NCBI RefSeq assembly: GCF_030817015.1
Contig: NZ_JAUSYS010000001.1
Coordinates: 2,170,001-2,234,000, forward strand
Length of the DNA stretch: 64,000 nucleotides
Direction of reading: 5' to 3'
From: Arthrobacter sp. V1I7
Lineage (GTDB): Bacteria; Actinomycetota; Actinomycetes; Actinomycetales; Micrococcaceae
The notes under the pieces are model-generated. The model was not told the origin of the DNA. It did no database searches and saw only the letters and a list, made by a program, of their open reading frames with translations. This document shows, piece after piece, positions 8,641 through 17,700 of the stretch. The position numbers and the translations under genes are program-made. The first letter of the stretch is position 1; each line of letters opens with the position of its first letter.

Positions 8641-9075
8641 CTAGCGCATCTTCGAAACGAAGCCGTGATGGGCGATTTCGAGCGTCTCCATGATGACCTT
8701 CGGCTGGTCCGGGTTGAGCGATGGCCCCTTCCACCGCACGGGAACGACGTCGTACAGTTCCCAGCCCGCGATTTTCCGGCCGCTGCCCGTCATCGCCTCG
8801 ATGATCCCCGTGCAGCGCGTGTACCCGGTGGCCATGTCCGCGAACCACTTGGCGATCTTTTCGGTGTCCCGTCCCAGCGGCCTGGTCAAGGTGATGTTGG
8901 GATATTTGAGCCGGGTGGGGAGTTGCCAGATGAAGGAGTTGTTACCACCCTCCTCCCGGGATTCGATCACCACTTCGCAGCCAAGGCCTTCGCAGGTGCT
9001 GAACGTCCCCAGTTCCATGTTGTCCAGCGCTACGTGGAACCGGACACTTACGGCAGTATCCACATCCTCGAGCAT
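8641..9075 (-). CDS. gp19-like tube-initiator protein (Afp5/Cis1b type)
   Basis: 144 residues of the T4 gp19-like tail tube family: VRFHVALDNMELGTFSTCEGL, SREEGGNNSFIWQLPTRLKY, NITLTRPLGRD, GWELYDVVPVRWKG. It differs clearly from the main tube protein at 12619-13062 and sits next to the LysM and spike genes, which is the place of the tube-initiation ring that joins hub and tube in eCIS. The ATG at 9075 has GAGGAA upstream. It lies between the 972-residue disordered protein and the LysM gene with gaps of 8 and 17 bases. Confidence 0.88.
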   Translation of the reverse strand: MLEDVDTAVSVRFHVALDNMELGTFSTCEGLGCEVVIESREEGGNNSFIWQLPTRLKYPNITLTRPLGRDTEKIAKWFADMATGYTRCTGIIEAMTGSGRKIAGWELYDVVPVRWKGPSLNPDQPKVIMETLEIAHHGFVSKMR

Positions 9076-9083
9076 GATCTTCC

Positions 9084-12002
9084 TCAGTTCGCGTCGGTCC
9101 GCAGACCGCGGCGCTCGCGGTCAAGCAGCATTTCGGCCTTGATACGTCGAATCAGCGGCCCGGCGAGCCGCTTGGCAAGTTCTTCCAGCTGTTCCGGGCT
9201 CGCCTGGGCAGCGTTTCCGGCGGCCGTTGCTCCCGCCGGGGCGGCTCCCGCCGAGGCCTGTCCCGGTAGCCCCGGCCCGGCTGTTACCGGCTCCGCCCCC
9301 TGAACAGCCGCACCGCCATCCGCCCCTTCCGGTGCGGACGTTGGCGGTATCACCGGAGCCGGTACCGCCGTTGCAGAGTCCGGCGGAGGGATCTCGGCGT
9401 CCCGCTGCAGGACATTCTGGTTATGCCCGCGGTCCGCGGACGCGGCGGCGGCCAGGCCCAGGGTCAGCGGTCGTGAGATCGCCGGGCGGGACTCGGTGAC
9501 TGTCGCCGCCGGCCCGGCGAGGAATACGGCCGGGGCCGGCATTGCGAATCCGGATTCCGGGGCCCAGGGCGAATCCGTCGACCGCGTCGTTTCCGGAACG
9601 GCGGTGATGGAGGCACCTGAGCGTTGCAGGCTGACCGACGGCGTCCTGGGTCCGGTGGGTGTTGGGTCCGGCATCGCGGTGCCCGTGGCCGTGCGGGCCA
9701 AGGGCCCTGACGCTGGCCACGCGGAAGTTTCCGCAGTGCCGTTGCCCGGCAGTGCAATCGTCCGCTGAATGGCCTTTCCGACGGCCACGCTCGGAGCCGG
9801 TGACGCACCCGTCGCCACGTCGAAGATGGCAACAACCTCCGCGTCCGGAGCGGGCGCGCGGTCGCCCGAGGTGAAGCCGGCGTCGGACTCGGTTGAGCCT
9901 GGCCCTGCGGCGACGCCCGTGTCGCCGAGCCCGGACCACGCCATTCGGGCGGCAGAACGTTCCTGTTGCGGCCCCATGGCCGGCCGTGAGACTGAGTCGC
10001 GCGTCGGGATCGGCGCCACCACCGGCATCGATGCCAGCCGCTGCCACGTCTCCGGAAATGACTCCCCCGCCGCACTGTCCACGACCCGCAGGACAACCGG
10101 TCCCACCGAGGTGGGGATTTCCCGGGCTTGCAGAGGGTTCTCCGAATCATGGGCACGCTGGACTTCGGCAACGGACGACGGAATGGACGGGGTAGGGGCC
10201 TCGGGCTTCCCGGCGTCGGCTTGGGCGCTGCCACGCGGGCCGTCTGCGGATCTGCTACCGACAAGCATGTGCGGCCGCAATGACAAGCCTGCAGGGGAAG
10301 CGTGGTCCTCCACCGGGTCCCCACTCGCGGCCGGGGCAGTGTCCGCGAAATTGCGCTGCAGTGGAGGGCTGCTGTGAGGTTCCGGGCTGTGCTGCAGCAG
10401 AGGGTTAGCGGTTTGCGCGGCTCCATCTACCCCGACCGCGTTAGGGCCGGGCGTGGGCGGGCGACCGGCCTCGACGACCCGAAGGTCGTTGGGTGGGACG
10501 TCGCCCGGATGTGCCACTAAGCGTTCCACAAGTGGGCGCCCGTGAGGCTCCGCCACTGAGCCGGTATCCGTTTGTTCCCCGAGGTGTGCCTCACCGACGT
10601 CCGGACCGCGGCCAACTTCGCCGTCGTCAGTCGGCGAGTCGTCGACGCTGAGGCGGGAGACGATCGGCAGAGCTGGCCCTGTCCCGGTGGTCTGCAGTGC
10701 TAGACCACCCTCACCGGCGTGGCTGCGGCCGGCAGGTTCAAGGGTTCCAGCCGGCCCTGCAACTGACAGTAGCGGCGCGGTCTCGTCCTCTGATGGTTCC
10801 GAAACCGCTGCTGCGGCCTCGGACCCGAGCTCAGCCTCGGGGAACAAGTCCTGAGCCGAGGCAAGCTGCTCCGCAGGGCGATCAAGGCTCGCCGGATCAT
10901 CCGTGCCGGCTATGGCCGTTGCTTGCTCGGATGTTGCTTGCCCGCCCGATGCCTCTTGCGCGGTGCCGGCTTCGGTGCCTGGAGGGACTGTCTCCAGGCC
11001 GTCATTCTTGCCGCCGTAAACCGCCGGGTGCGGTGTGGGCGGGGCGGGAAGATCGGGTGCCAACGCCCGCTGCACCGGCAAAGGAAAGGGCTCGGGAAAA
11101 TGACCGGGAGTGGGTTCCGTAGCGGCTGTCAGTTCGGGACCCGGCTCGGAGAAGGACAGCGGCATGCCCAGGCCGAGCCTGGCGCGACGCGGGACCTGCC
11201 CGAATGACGGCGTGCTGTCCGGCCCGGACGAGGTCCGCTGGACGGCCGGTGGCGACGGTATCTGAACATAGGTGGCACCCCTGTCGGAGGTACTGCTGTC
11301 CTCAAGCCGGGGCGGGCTGGACTCGCCGGGCAGCCTCGACCAAAAGGCTTCGGGTGCCGGGGTTGGCGCAGACGTCTCAGATCCTGGGAGGGAGGCCGCT
11401 GGCCCGGTTACTTCGGTGTCCGGAAGTGACCGGGTCAGTGTCATGGGGTCGGCGTCCGGGCCTGAGTCAGAGCGCTGAAGCGGACTCGGGTCAACGTGCA
11501 GCACCGGGAAGGTCGTTGGATCCGCGGCCAGCAGGGAACGCCCGTGCGGGGAGCCGCCGTCGAGGGACACACCGTCCGGGGAGCCGCCGTCGGACGTGGA
11601 GCGCTGTGCCGTTGCGGGCACGCCGCCGTACCCAGCCGGCGTCGGACGGACCCGAGGCGCCGGCGGCGGAAGCAGCGTCATCTCCCCGGACCCCGACGGG
11701 TACTCGGCGGCAGCTGGCACCGGGCCGCCGCCGTCGACGTCGATCACACCCGGCGGCGCCTGCGCGCTGACCAGATGGGACATACGGCCGGTGAAGGACG
11801 GATCACCCCAGGAGGAGAGCGCCCCGGCGAACCGTCCGGGATCAGAGGTCAGCTGAACGCTCCCGATGGTGCGTTGCAGTGGCGGCAGGAAGGCCCAGCC
11901 GGCGGGCGGAACCCGATCGGCTGCGGCCGTCGGTGCTGCCGGCTCGCGCGGTGCCTCACCGGGCGGATGCTCGGGCCGGTCCCGCTGCCACGGCCACCGC
12001 AT
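9084..12002 (-). CDS. Large Pro/Ala/Ser-rich disordered CIS-associated protein with repeated LQR/VQR motifs
   Basis: 972 residues of low-complexity, Pro-, Ala-, Ser-, Gly-rich sequence with no recognised enzymatic domain. A short motif of a hydrophobic residue followed by QR recurs at least ten times (PLQRTIG, PLQRSDS, AVQRTSS, PVQRALA, PLQRNFA, EVQRAHD, AIQRTIA, SLQRSGA, VLQRDAE, TAQRSTS). The last 40 residues form a charged helix (PEQLEELAKRLAGPLIRRIK, then AEMLLDRERRGLR) that looks conserved, unlike the rest. Comparable long, poorly conserved proteins sit at this place in actinobacterial CIS clusters. It could organise assembly, measure the tube, or carry cargo; none of these can be decided from sequence. 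It starts 3 bases after the upstream small gene. Same coding strand and composition as its neighbours. Confidence 0.8.
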   Translation of the reverse strand: MRWPWQRDRPEHPPGEAPREPAAPTAAADRVPPAGWAFLPPLQRTIGSVQLTSDPGRFAGALSSWGDPSFTGRMSHLVSAQAPPGVIDVDGGGPVPAAAEYPSGSGEMTLLPPPAPRVRPTPAGYGGVPATAQRSTSDGGSPDGVSLDGGSPHGRSLLAADPTTFPVLHVDPSPLQRSDSGPDADPMTLTRSLPDTEVTGPAASLPGSETSAPTPAPEAFWSRLPGESSPPRLEDSSTSDRGATYVQIPSPPAVQRTSSGPDSTPSFGQVPRRARLGLGMPLSFSEPGPELTAATEPTPGHFPEPFPLPVQRALAPDLPAPPTPHPAVYGGKNDGLETVPPGTEAGTAQEASGGQATSEQATAIAGTDDPASLDRPAEQLASAQDLFPEAELGSEAAAAVSEPSEDETAPLLSVAGPAGTLEPAGRSHAGEGGLALQTTGTGPALPIVSRLSVDDSPTDDGEVGRGPDVGEAHLGEQTDTGSVAEPHGRPLVERLVAHPGDVPPNDLRVVEAGRPPTPGPNAVGVDGAAQTANPLLQHSPEPHSSPPLQRNFADTAPAASGDPVEDHASPAGLSLRPHMLVGSRSADGPRGSAQADAGKPEAPTPSIPSSVAEVQRAHDSENPLQAREIPTSVGPVVLRVVDSAAGESFPETWQRLASMPVVAPIPTRDSVSRPAMGPQQERSAARMAWSGLGDTGVAAGPGSTESDAGFTSGDRAPAPDAEVVAIFDVATGASPAPSVAVGKAIQRTIALPGNGTAETSAWPASGPLARTATGTAMPDPTPTGPRTPSVSLQRSGASITAVPETTRSTDSPWAPESGFAMPAPAVFLAGPAATVTESRPAISRPLTLGLAAAASADRGHNQNVLQRDAEIPPPDSATAVPAPVIPPTSAPEGADGGAAVQGAEPVTAGPGLPGQASAGAAPAGATAAGNAAQASPEQLEELAKRLAGPLIRRIKAEMLLDRERRGLRTDAN

Positions 12003-12005
12003 GGT

Positions 12006-12164
12006 TCAGCGCTCCTGGCTGAGGCGGGTGTTGATGGCCGCGATCTCACGGACATAGCGAAGCCGCTGCGCGTGTTCCAGGTCCAGGATGTCATCGAGGG
12101 GCCAATGGAAGTGATAGGCCACGTACGACACCTCCTCATAGATCCGGTCCGGCGCGTACGTCAT
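12006..12164 (-). CDS. Small CIS baseplate-region protein (DUF6760-like)
   Basis: 52 residues: an N-terminal MTYAPDRIYEEVSYVAYHFH followed by WPLDDILDLEHAQRLRYVRE. Small proteins of this kind, with a W-P-x-D-x-I/L-L-x-L-E-H-x-x-R pattern, accompany tails and CIS loci between tube and baseplate genes and resemble tail-assembly chaperone partners. The ATG at 12164 overlaps the TGA of the preceding gene by 4 bases (ATGA); the longer reading from 12215 is arginine-rich shadow sequence. Confidence 0.75.
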   Translation of the reverse strand: MTYAPDRIYEEVSYVAYHFHWPLDDILDLEHAQRLRYVREIAAINTRLSQER

Positions 12165-12622
12165 GATTCCCCCAGGCGGCCACCGGCGAGGTCGGCGGTG
12201 AACCGGTGGGAGCATTCCGGGCAGGAGACCGCGATCCGGGTATGGCCCTCGGCGTTGATCCGCCGGTAGAAGTCCTGGAGGAAGGCGACGTCGGAGGCGA
12301 ACATGTTCTCGACGACGGCCGAGGTGACGGCTCCGAGAGTGCCGAGGGAGGTGATCACCCTGCCCAGCAGGACCACCGTCGTATAGGCGGCGTTCTCCTG
12401 GACCCGGGCGTCATAGAGCGGCAGCAGCTCGTCCCGCGCGGTCGCGAGCCGCATGACACCGGATTTGTGGACGGTCCCGTCCTGGTCCACGTAGCCGCGG
12501 GGCAGCTCGAAGCCGAACTCGGTGCGGAGCGGCTGGCGCCCGTTCTCCGCCGTCCGGTCGGCCGAAGCCCCGGACACATCCGGCTCCGGCAGCACCGCGA
12601 CGCCATGGGTCCGCTGCATCAT
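12161..12622 (-). CDS. CIS-associated tail-assembly-like protein with C-terminal CPEC motif
   Basis: 153 residues of unknown fold. The central part (FGFELPRGYVDQDGTVHKSG, VMRLATARDELLPLYDARV, AYTTVVLLGRVITSLG) matches the type of protein seen downstream of the tube gene in tails and CIS, often called tail assembly protein. The C-terminus holds VSCPECSHRF, half of a possible zinc knuckle; no second CxxC is seen, so metal binding would need dimer contacts or another ligand. It overlaps the tube gene stop by 4 bases (ATGA) and the next gene likewise, so it is translated as a unit with them. Confidence 0.75.
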   Translation of the reverse strand: MMQRTHGVAVLPEPDVSGASADRTAENGRQPLRTEFGFELPRGYVDQDGTVHKSGVMRLATARDELLPLYDARVQENAAYTTVVLLGRVITSLGTLGAVTSAVVENMFASDVAFLQDFYRRINAEGHTRIAVSCPECSHRFTADLAGGRLGES

Positions 12623-13062
12623 GAGACAGTGGATTCGTCGTAGCAGATGACGAACTTTTCGGTGGCCTGCTCCGTGGCGCCGGCCTTCAGGGCATTCAGT
12701 TCAACGCTCTTCACCCAGCAGTTGACGAAGTTGTAGGTCTTCAGCGTGTCGCCCTTGTAGTCAAGCAGTGCGACGGCGGCAGTCTTGCGTGCCCCGGCGA
12801 CGTCGCCCTCCATGACGGTCTTGAGCCAGTCCGTGATGGTTTTGCTTTGCGTCAGACCCCGCGTGACGGTCAGCTCCCCCGCCTTGGGCCGGCCTATGAG
12901 TTGCCGGACGACATACTTGCCGTCCTTGGTCTGCTGTTTCAGTTCGATCTTGTCGACCTCGGACTTGAGGCCGCTCACCTCGATCACCCTCGGCACTTCG
13001 ATGCCGTCAATGGTGACCGTGAATCCATTCGCTGATGAGTTGTCAAAATCGCCGAGCGCCAT
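12619..13062 (-). CDS. Inner tube protein (gp19-like, Afp1/Cis1 type)
   Basis: 147 residues of the T4-like tail tube family: NGFTVTIDGIEVPRVIEVSG, KSEVDKIELKQQTKDGKYV, RQLIGRPKAGELTVTRGL, then FVNCWVKSVELNALKAGATE. Hexamers stack to form the inner tube that is propelled by sheath contraction. The ATG at 13062 has AAGGAG upstream. It follows the sheath gene by 24 bases, the standard sheath-tube order. Confidence 0.95.
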   Translation of the reverse strand: MALGDFDNSSANGFTVTIDGIEVPRVIEVSGLKSEVDKIELKQQTKDGKYVVRQLIGRPKAGELTVTRGLTQSKTITDWLKTVMEGDVAGARKTAAVALLDYKGDTLKTYNFVNCWVKSVELNALKAGATEQATEKFVICYDESTVS

Positions 13063-13086
13063 GGTCTTGCTCCTTTTGAACTGGGA

Positions 13087-14643
13087 TTACTCACTCACGA
13101 GGCTGGTGCCGCCGGAGAACTGGGACAACTGGAAAATGACGAACTCGGCCGGCTTCACCGGAGCAACACCGATCTGGCAGACCACCTGGCCCAGGTCAAT
13201 ACCTTCGGCCGGGTTGGTCTCCGCATCGCATTTGACGAAGAAAGCCTGCTCGGGGGTGACGCCGAAGAGCGCCCCCTTGCGCCATTCGTTGGTCAGGAAG
13301 GCGCTGATGGTGCGGCGGATGCGCGCCCACAGGGCCGGATCGTTCGGTTCGAAGACCGCCCACTGGGTGCCCTGCAGGATGGACTCCTCCAAATAGTTGA
13401 AGAGGCGGCGGACGTTCAGGTAGCGCCATTCGGCGTCGCTGGACATGGTACGCGCTCCCCAGACCCGGATGCCGCGGCCGGGGAAGGCGCGGAGGCAGTT
13501 GACGCCGACCGGGTTCAGCAGTTCCTGTTCGGTTTTGGTGATCTGGGTCTCCAGGCTCGTGACACCGCGGATCACCTCGTTGGCCGGGGCCTTGTGGACG
13601 CCGCGGGTGTCGTCGTTGCGGGCCCACACGCCGGCCATGTGACCCGACGGCGGGATGAACCGGTTTGTGCCAGTGCTGGGGTCGAAGACCTTCACCCAGG
13701 GCCAGTAGAGCGCGGCGAATTTCGAGTCGAAGCCGCCGCCGTCCATCCGCCAGTTCTTGATTCCCTGGGCGTTGAGGTTGGGTGGAGGGTCGATGATGGC
13801 GACCCGGTCCCCCATCAGTTCGCAGTGGGCGATGACGGCGCTCTGGACGGCCTTGACCGTTTCCGCATCAATCGATCCCTGTTCCAGGGCGGCCATCAGG
13901 TCCGGCACGGCAACCATGGTGACGTCGTCGACGGCTTGCAGGCCGCTGAACCCTGTGCGGTCCCCAGCATCGCCGACGTAGTCGTTTGCGTTGAGCGCCT
14001 CGGTGGTGGGCGGCTCGGCCTCAGGCTCGGGGGCTACCAGCTGGATGGTGCCCTTGTCCGGCTTCACGACGGCGCCGCCGGTGGCGACTTCCTCGATGGT
14101 GACCACCTTCGATTCGGCGCTGACCTTGGTGGCAACATTGTTGGCGCCGCGCTTGGTGGTGACGTTGTCCCAGACCTCCGGTGCTTTGCCCTCTGCGGTG
14201 ATGACGATCTTGAACTGGTCTTCGGGGGCGTTCTCGCCGCCCGGATCAGCGATTTCGACGGTCACGGGTTTGGGGTTGGCTGCCGCGGATTTGGCGGTGA
14301 CGCGGTAGCCGCCCAGTTCCGCCATCGGAGCAGCGGTCACAGCTTTCGGTGCCTGCCTGGGTTTGTCTTCCTGCGTTCCGTTGGCGCCGATGCGCACCAC
14401 GTAGCAGTTCCCGCCGCCGTTGAGGAAGTAGCCGTAGACGGCGTGGGCGAGATACGAACCCGGGATGAAGTCCCCGAATTTCTCGGTGAACTTGGTCCAG
14501 TTGGACACAAGAGTTGGCTCGTTCACCGGACCCTTCAAAGCGAGCCCGACGAAAGCAGCCACTGCTGTGCCTACGCCCTCGATGGGACGAGTGCCCGCTT
14601 CAACCTCTTTTACGTACACACCTGGGGAAAGATAGCTTGGCAT
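13087..14643 (-). CDS. Contractile tail sheath protein (Afp2/Cis2 type)
   Basis: 518 residues. The N-terminus (SYLSPGVYVKEVEAGTRPI, GVGTAVAAFVGLALKGP) and the C-terminal domain (GIRVWGARTMSSDAEWRYLN, NPADGIDL-like FVKCDAETNPAEGIDLGQ, then VAPVKPAEFVIFQLSQFSGG) are diagnostic for phage/CIS tail sheath proteins. An inserted, poorly conserved domain of about 110 residues near positions 95-215 is usual for the actinobacterial type. The sheath surrounds the tube and shortens on firing. Only one sheath gene is present, as in Streptomyces CIS, while Afp/PVC have several. The ATG at 14643 has GAGGAGA 6 bases upstream and an inverted repeat in the leader. Confidence 0.96.
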   Translation of the reverse strand: MPSYLSPGVYVKEVEAGTRPIEGVGTAVAAFVGLALKGPVNEPTLVSNWTKFTEKFGDFIPGSYLAHAVYGYFLNGGGNCYVVRIGANGTQEDKPRQAPKAVTAAPMAELGGYRVTAKSAAANPKPVTVEIADPGGENAPEDQFKIVITAEGKAPEVWDNVTTKRGANNVATKVSAESKVVTIEEVATGGAVVKPDKGTIQLVAPEPEAEPPTTEALNANDYVGDAGDRTGFSGLQAVDDVTMVAVPDLMAALEQGSIDAETVKAVQSAVIAHCELMGDRVAIIDPPPNLNAQGIKNWRMDGGGFDSKFAALYWPWVKVFDPSTGTNRFIPPSGHMAGVWARNDDTRGVHKAPANEVIRGVTSLETQITKTEQELLNPVGVNCLRAFPGRGIRVWGARTMSSDAEWRYLNVRRLFNYLEESILQGTQWAVFEPNDPALWARIRRTISAFLTNEWRKGALFGVTPEQAFFVKCDAETNPAEGIDLGQVVCQIGVAPVKPAEFVIFQLSQFSGGTSLVSE

Positions 14644-14655
14644 TGTGTCTCCTCG

Positions 14656-14677
14656 TTGAACCCAAAACGTGGTTCAA
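14656..14677. promoter_or_regulatory. Inverted repeat in the sheath-gene leader
   Basis: TTGAACC (14656-14662) and GGTTCAA (14671-14677) form a perfect 7-base inverted repeat with an 8-base loop, directly upstream of the sheath ribosome site, in the 128-base gap after the 1,191-residue protein. It may be an operator or an mRNA hairpin that raises sheath and tube output; the sequence alone does not decide. Confidence 0.5.
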
Positions 14678-14771
14678 GGGTCCCGCGGGGAGGAGTGGGC
14701 GTCACGGCTATCTGGATCCGCTGACGGGAAAGGTGGGGTGCACGAAGGGGCAGCTGTACCAAAGGGCAGGC

Positions 14772-17700
14772 CTAGATGATCCCCCGTTTGGACGCGAGTG
14801 CGAGGATCTCCGCCTTCTGCGCCGCGGCTGCCGACTGGATCCTGCCCTGGTCAGGCGCCGGCGGCTCGTCCTCATCGTCGACCTTTCGCACGTCCTTGAA
14901 CATGCGATAGTCGCCGGCCACGGCAGCCACCGACCGGCCGAGGGCATTCGCGGACAGAATGTCCCAGGATTGATTGATGTCGGCGATTTGCTCGGGCGTG
15001 TTCTTGATCCCCCGGCCTCCTTCGGGCAGGTTGTTCCTGAGGACCGCGAGCATCTGCAGGTCGCCTGCACCATGGTCCTTGATCCTGCTGGCGGTCTTGT
15101 AGGTCAGGACAGTTGTCATCTTGTTGTATTCGGAGTCGGTGATGCCTTTCTTTCCCAGCATCATGAAGAACTTGGTCACAAGGTACCGGGGGATGACGTG
15201 TTCGGACCAGGTCTTCCTCAGCCGCCCCTTGCCTGGCCTGGGATCGGGCTGGGAGCTGTGGAGGGCGACATTGCCCAGCTGCGCCGGTGCCCTCTCCTGG
15301 TTGAACTCCTTCGCCACCAGCACCACGATGCGGCCGATGATGAGCGTGGCTTCGAGCGGCATGTCCTTGGCCAGTTGGTCGACCACCGGCTTCGATGCAT
15401 TCGCCGGCAGGCTTGCGATCCTGGTCTGAAAACTCTTGACGAGATTGCCGTATTTGACGATCAGTTCCTTGATGTCGGGTTGGCGTAACGCGCTCACTAG
15501 TTTGCGCTCGGAAGCGACCCACAGTTGTTCGGGCCGGCCCTTCTCGGTGAAGACACTGTGTTTTTCGCCGGCGGCAGTGAAATTCTTCTTGAAGACAATG
15601 GCCAAAAGCTTCTTCTTCATCTTCTCCACAAATTCGCCGGCTTTGGCGCCGGTCTCGCTGGCAAGCTTCTTCCCCTTTTCGACCTTGCCTTTGATCCACT
15701 TCTTGCCGGCCTCGACCTTCCCTTTGATCCACTTCTTGCCGGCCTCGACCTTCCCTTTGACCCACGCTTTGCCCTGCTGGAGTTTCTTCTTTCCGTATTC
15801 CTTTGCCTGCTTCACTTTCGCTTTCGCCTTTGCGACCCCGGCGCGGACCTTCTTACCGAGCTTGGAATTGGCGATTTTCTTCAGGATGCCCTTGCCGAAC
15901 TTCACGGCCTTGCCCACCACCCAGTCGACGACTGCGTTGACCGGCTTCTTCACAGTCTCGAGAATTTTCTGGATCTTGCCCGAAATCCCGCCCAGTCCCA
16001 GGAGGGAGGCCAGGAAACCGATGATGACAGGAAGCATCTTTGCGAGCGTCTTCTCGATGTACCCCGCAACGGCGCCCACGCCGCCCGCCGCTATCGACTC
16101 CACCGAATCGAGGATCGAGTCGACGAATGCCTTGATCTGGTCTGCCTTCTCCACAAAGAACATGACGACGTCGTAGATCATCTTGCAGGCCTTCACAAAG
16201 GCCGACGCCGGGTTCAGCAGGGAGATCAGCCAGACAATTCCGGCCTTGACGATCTCAATCGAGACCATCTCCTTGATCTTCCCCATGATCATTTCCTTGA
16301 TGTCGCCGACTTTTTCCAGCACCCACTTCCACAGGCCGCCAATCCCTTCGGTGACCAGGATCCTGATCACCTCGAAGCCTTTCTCCAGCTTGCCCATCAC
16401 CGGCTCGCCGATCTTGGCAACGATCCGCGCCCGGATGTGCGCCCACGTCATCCCGAAGATGGACATCAGAAGCTGGACAATGCCCTTGAGGTCGAATTTC
16501 CCGGGCAGTTCGAGGCCGCCTTCGGCCAGGGCACCCAGGAGCCATCCCTGCAGGCCCTTCTTGAGGTGTTCAACAATGTTTTGTCCAAACTGGACGATTC
16601 CGCCTTTGACGGCGTTGACGAAGTTGCCCAGGAAGCCGATGGGGTCCTTGATGATCTTTCCGACGGCGCTGGCTGCCCGGGCAAGGACAGTCAGCAGCAT
16701 GTCCTTGAGCTGCAGGACGGTCTTGATTGCCCCACCTACGGCGTCCTTCGCCTCATCCCACAGGCCCTTGTTTTCATCCTGCATCGCCGTGATCTCCGCA
16801 TCAACGGCCGTCTTGGATTCGACGTACTTCGCTGCGAGGTCCTCAACCAGGGCGTCCTTCTTCGCGTCGACGTCGCTTTCCAGTTGGGCGAACTGGTCGG
16901 CAAACTGCGACGCCGCCGCCTGCGCGACCTTTTGCAGGTTCTTTGGCTTGGAGTCCACGTAGGCCTTGATGTCGGTACGGCCCTTCGCGATCCTGTCCTT
17001 GGCCTCGGTGAGCTTGATGCCGATGGTGTCGGCCACACGGCCGATGAGGGCGGCCATATCGCTTTCATATTTCAGCCGGGCGGCGACGTACTCCTGGTCC
17101 GCCTCCTTGGGCAGGTTGAAGATCTTGTCCTTGGCCCAGAGCAGGCCACCCTCCAACCCCGAGTAGCGCCGGTTCTTGTAGTCGGCCATTCGCTTTTTCA
17201 CGTCGGCGGTGAAGGCGGCACGGACAATCTTTTCGCCTTCCGAGAACTGCTGGTTGACGGCCCCGTCAAGACTTCCCAAAATGGCGGTGACGTCGTTTTT
17301 CGTTGCGTCGAAGATCGCCTTAACCTCGCCTGCCACTTTGGCGCGTTCTGTCTCGTCGTTGGCCTTCGCGGCACCCTTGCCGGCGGCGGCTTTGCCGAGC
17401 GCGCCCTTCTTGGCTGAGAGCATGCCCGCAAGCCCGGAGGCGCCTGCGCCCTGAGCCGCCTGTTTGGCCTGACCGAGCTGGGCGGCTTCCTTTTCCCTGA
17501 AGGCCGCAGGTGCTGACCCTGAATGCTCTTCACCTTGCTTCTTTGCGGCCAGGGCCCCGACGAATGCCGGCTCATTGGAGTTGGCCAACTGCTGTTCGGA
17601 GACGTCCGCCTCGGCCATCGCCGCCTCGGTATCACGCTTGCCGCCGCTGAGGTCGGTCTGGGCGGGCGGGGCCGGAGCCGGCATGGCCGCTGCAGCATCG

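Noticed and set aside
15525..17417. A 630-codon open frame on the plus strand across the 1,191-residue protein gene
   Set aside because: It is antisense to a gene with clear domain structure; its residue pattern (Leu/Asp/Gly/His-rich) is the mirror of Lys/Ala-rich coding, and it has no ribosome site.
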